A stretch of 64,000 nt of DNA from positions 1 to 64,000 of the forward strand of contig PNLP01000035.1 in assembly GCA_013823135.1 (NCBI GenBank). Reading direction: 5' to 3'. This DNA comes from Planctomycetaceae bacterium. GTDB lineage: Bacteria; Planctomycetota; Planctomycetia; Gemmatales; Gemmataceae. The notes under the pieces were generated by a model that made no database searches, was not told where the DNA came from, and saw only the letters and a list, made by a program, of their open reading frames with translations. The stretch's first letter is position 1; each line of letters starts with the position of its first letter. The position numbers and the translations under genes were made by a program. Positions 63,763-64,000 of this stretch are shown piece after piece.

Positions 63763-64000
63763 GTGAAAGCCATCCTCCTCGCGACCGTGTTCGGCCTCGG
63801 CTACCTCGCCGCACACTTCAGTTCTGCTTCGATGGCAGTGGACTTGAAAGCCACGGTGCCTGGGACCGACCGTGAAGCGAAGCTGGCGAACCCCGCCATC
63901 GACATGCCCGGTTACATCAAGGTCGCTCAAGAGGCGGAAGTTCACCGTCGGACGCGCCGGGTGACGGAAGAAGAGTTCATCAAGATGAGCGGCGAGAAGG
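63763..64000 (+). CDS. Partial exported protein, possibly rhodanese-like
   Basis: The frame is open from a GTG at 63763 to the window end (79 residues); GGAG lies 7 nt upstream. The N-terminus MKAILLATVFGLGYLAAHFS is a signal or anchor. The visible mature part (NPAIDMPGYIKVAQEAEVHR; RRVTEEEFIKMSGEK) ends in what may be the first strand of a rhodanese-like domain, where a VTEEEF-type start is common, but the catalytic part lies outside the window. The family call is therefore weak; the existence of the gene is well supported. Confidence 0.6.
   Translation, partial: MKAILLATVFGLGYLAAHFSSASMAVDLKATVPGTDREAKLANPAIDMPGYIKVAQEAEVHRRTRRVTEEEFIKMSGEK

Overview
The window looks like a GC-rich chromosome segment of a planctomycete, most likely a member of the Gemmataceae. 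The diagnostic families are the planctomycete domains PSCyt1/PSCyt2/PSD1 (DUF1549/DUF1553), PSD3-PSD5-type (DUF1587/1588/1592/1585), DUF1501 and DUF1552 Tat proteins, two DUF1559 pseudopilin-like proteins, a BBP7-family outer-membrane protein and two TIGR02996 proteins (a domain expanded in Gemmata). No transposase, integrase, phage gene, CRISPR array, tRNA or rRNA was recognised. All taxonomy and function is from reading translations, not from searches.

Layout. 1-10.0 kb: a planctomycete cytochrome cluster. A leftward operon (DUF1587/1592/1588/1585 cytochrome protein, DUF1552 protein, and a partial unknown secreted protein) lies back to back with a rightward XylR/AraC-type regulator, followed by a PSCyt1/PSCyt2/PSD1 protein and a DUF1501 protein. 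10.0-10.4 kb carries a frameshifted N-terminal relic of a second XylR-like regulator that still has a matching 20-nt upstream element. 10.5-17.8 kb: small membrane-anchored protein, DUF1559 protein, SASA-type esterase, five-CxxCH cytochrome and a coupled beta-propeller protein. 17.9-23.9 kb (minus): DUF1559, GntR/FCD regulator and a 1482-residue multidomain cytochrome protein in one tight operon. 24.2-25.6 kb: TIGR02996 and TerB-like proteins. 25.6-33.3 kb (minus): RND efflux pair, DPP-IV-type S9 peptidase, GDSL esterase. 33.4-37.8 kb: alpha/beta hydrolase-SASA fusion, SelO, Asp-box repeat protein. 37.9-40.1 kb (minus): YgfZ-like and LarA-like proteins. 40.5-42.6 kb: helical protein plus PemK/MazF-like toxin, then TIGR02996. 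42.6-49.0 kb: Hen1 RNA methyltransferase without a visible Pnkp, a YiiX-like hydrolase, DUF58 and BatD/DUF4381-like pair, Uma2 and glycerol kinase. 49.2-57.2 kb: long IleRS, 2-oxoacid:ferredoxin oxidoreductase alpha and beta, zinc-ribbon CBS protein. 57.2-64.0 kb: BBP7 protein, a second PSCyt/PSD1-DUF1501 pair, DUF1579 protein and a partial secreted protein.

How the parts fit. Three paired modules (2055-652, 6276-10011, 58777-62818) each join a Sec-exported haem protein to a Tat-exported partner; together with the 13963/16316 pair and the 1482-residue protein they suggest a periplasmic system of c-type haem proteins linked to breakdown of sugars or polysaccharides. That role is inference. The remaining genes are mostly housekeeping or stand-alone. 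A recurring feature not explained by genes is a set of long palindromes placed just downstream of stop codons, prominent from 52.9 kb to 63.6 kb.
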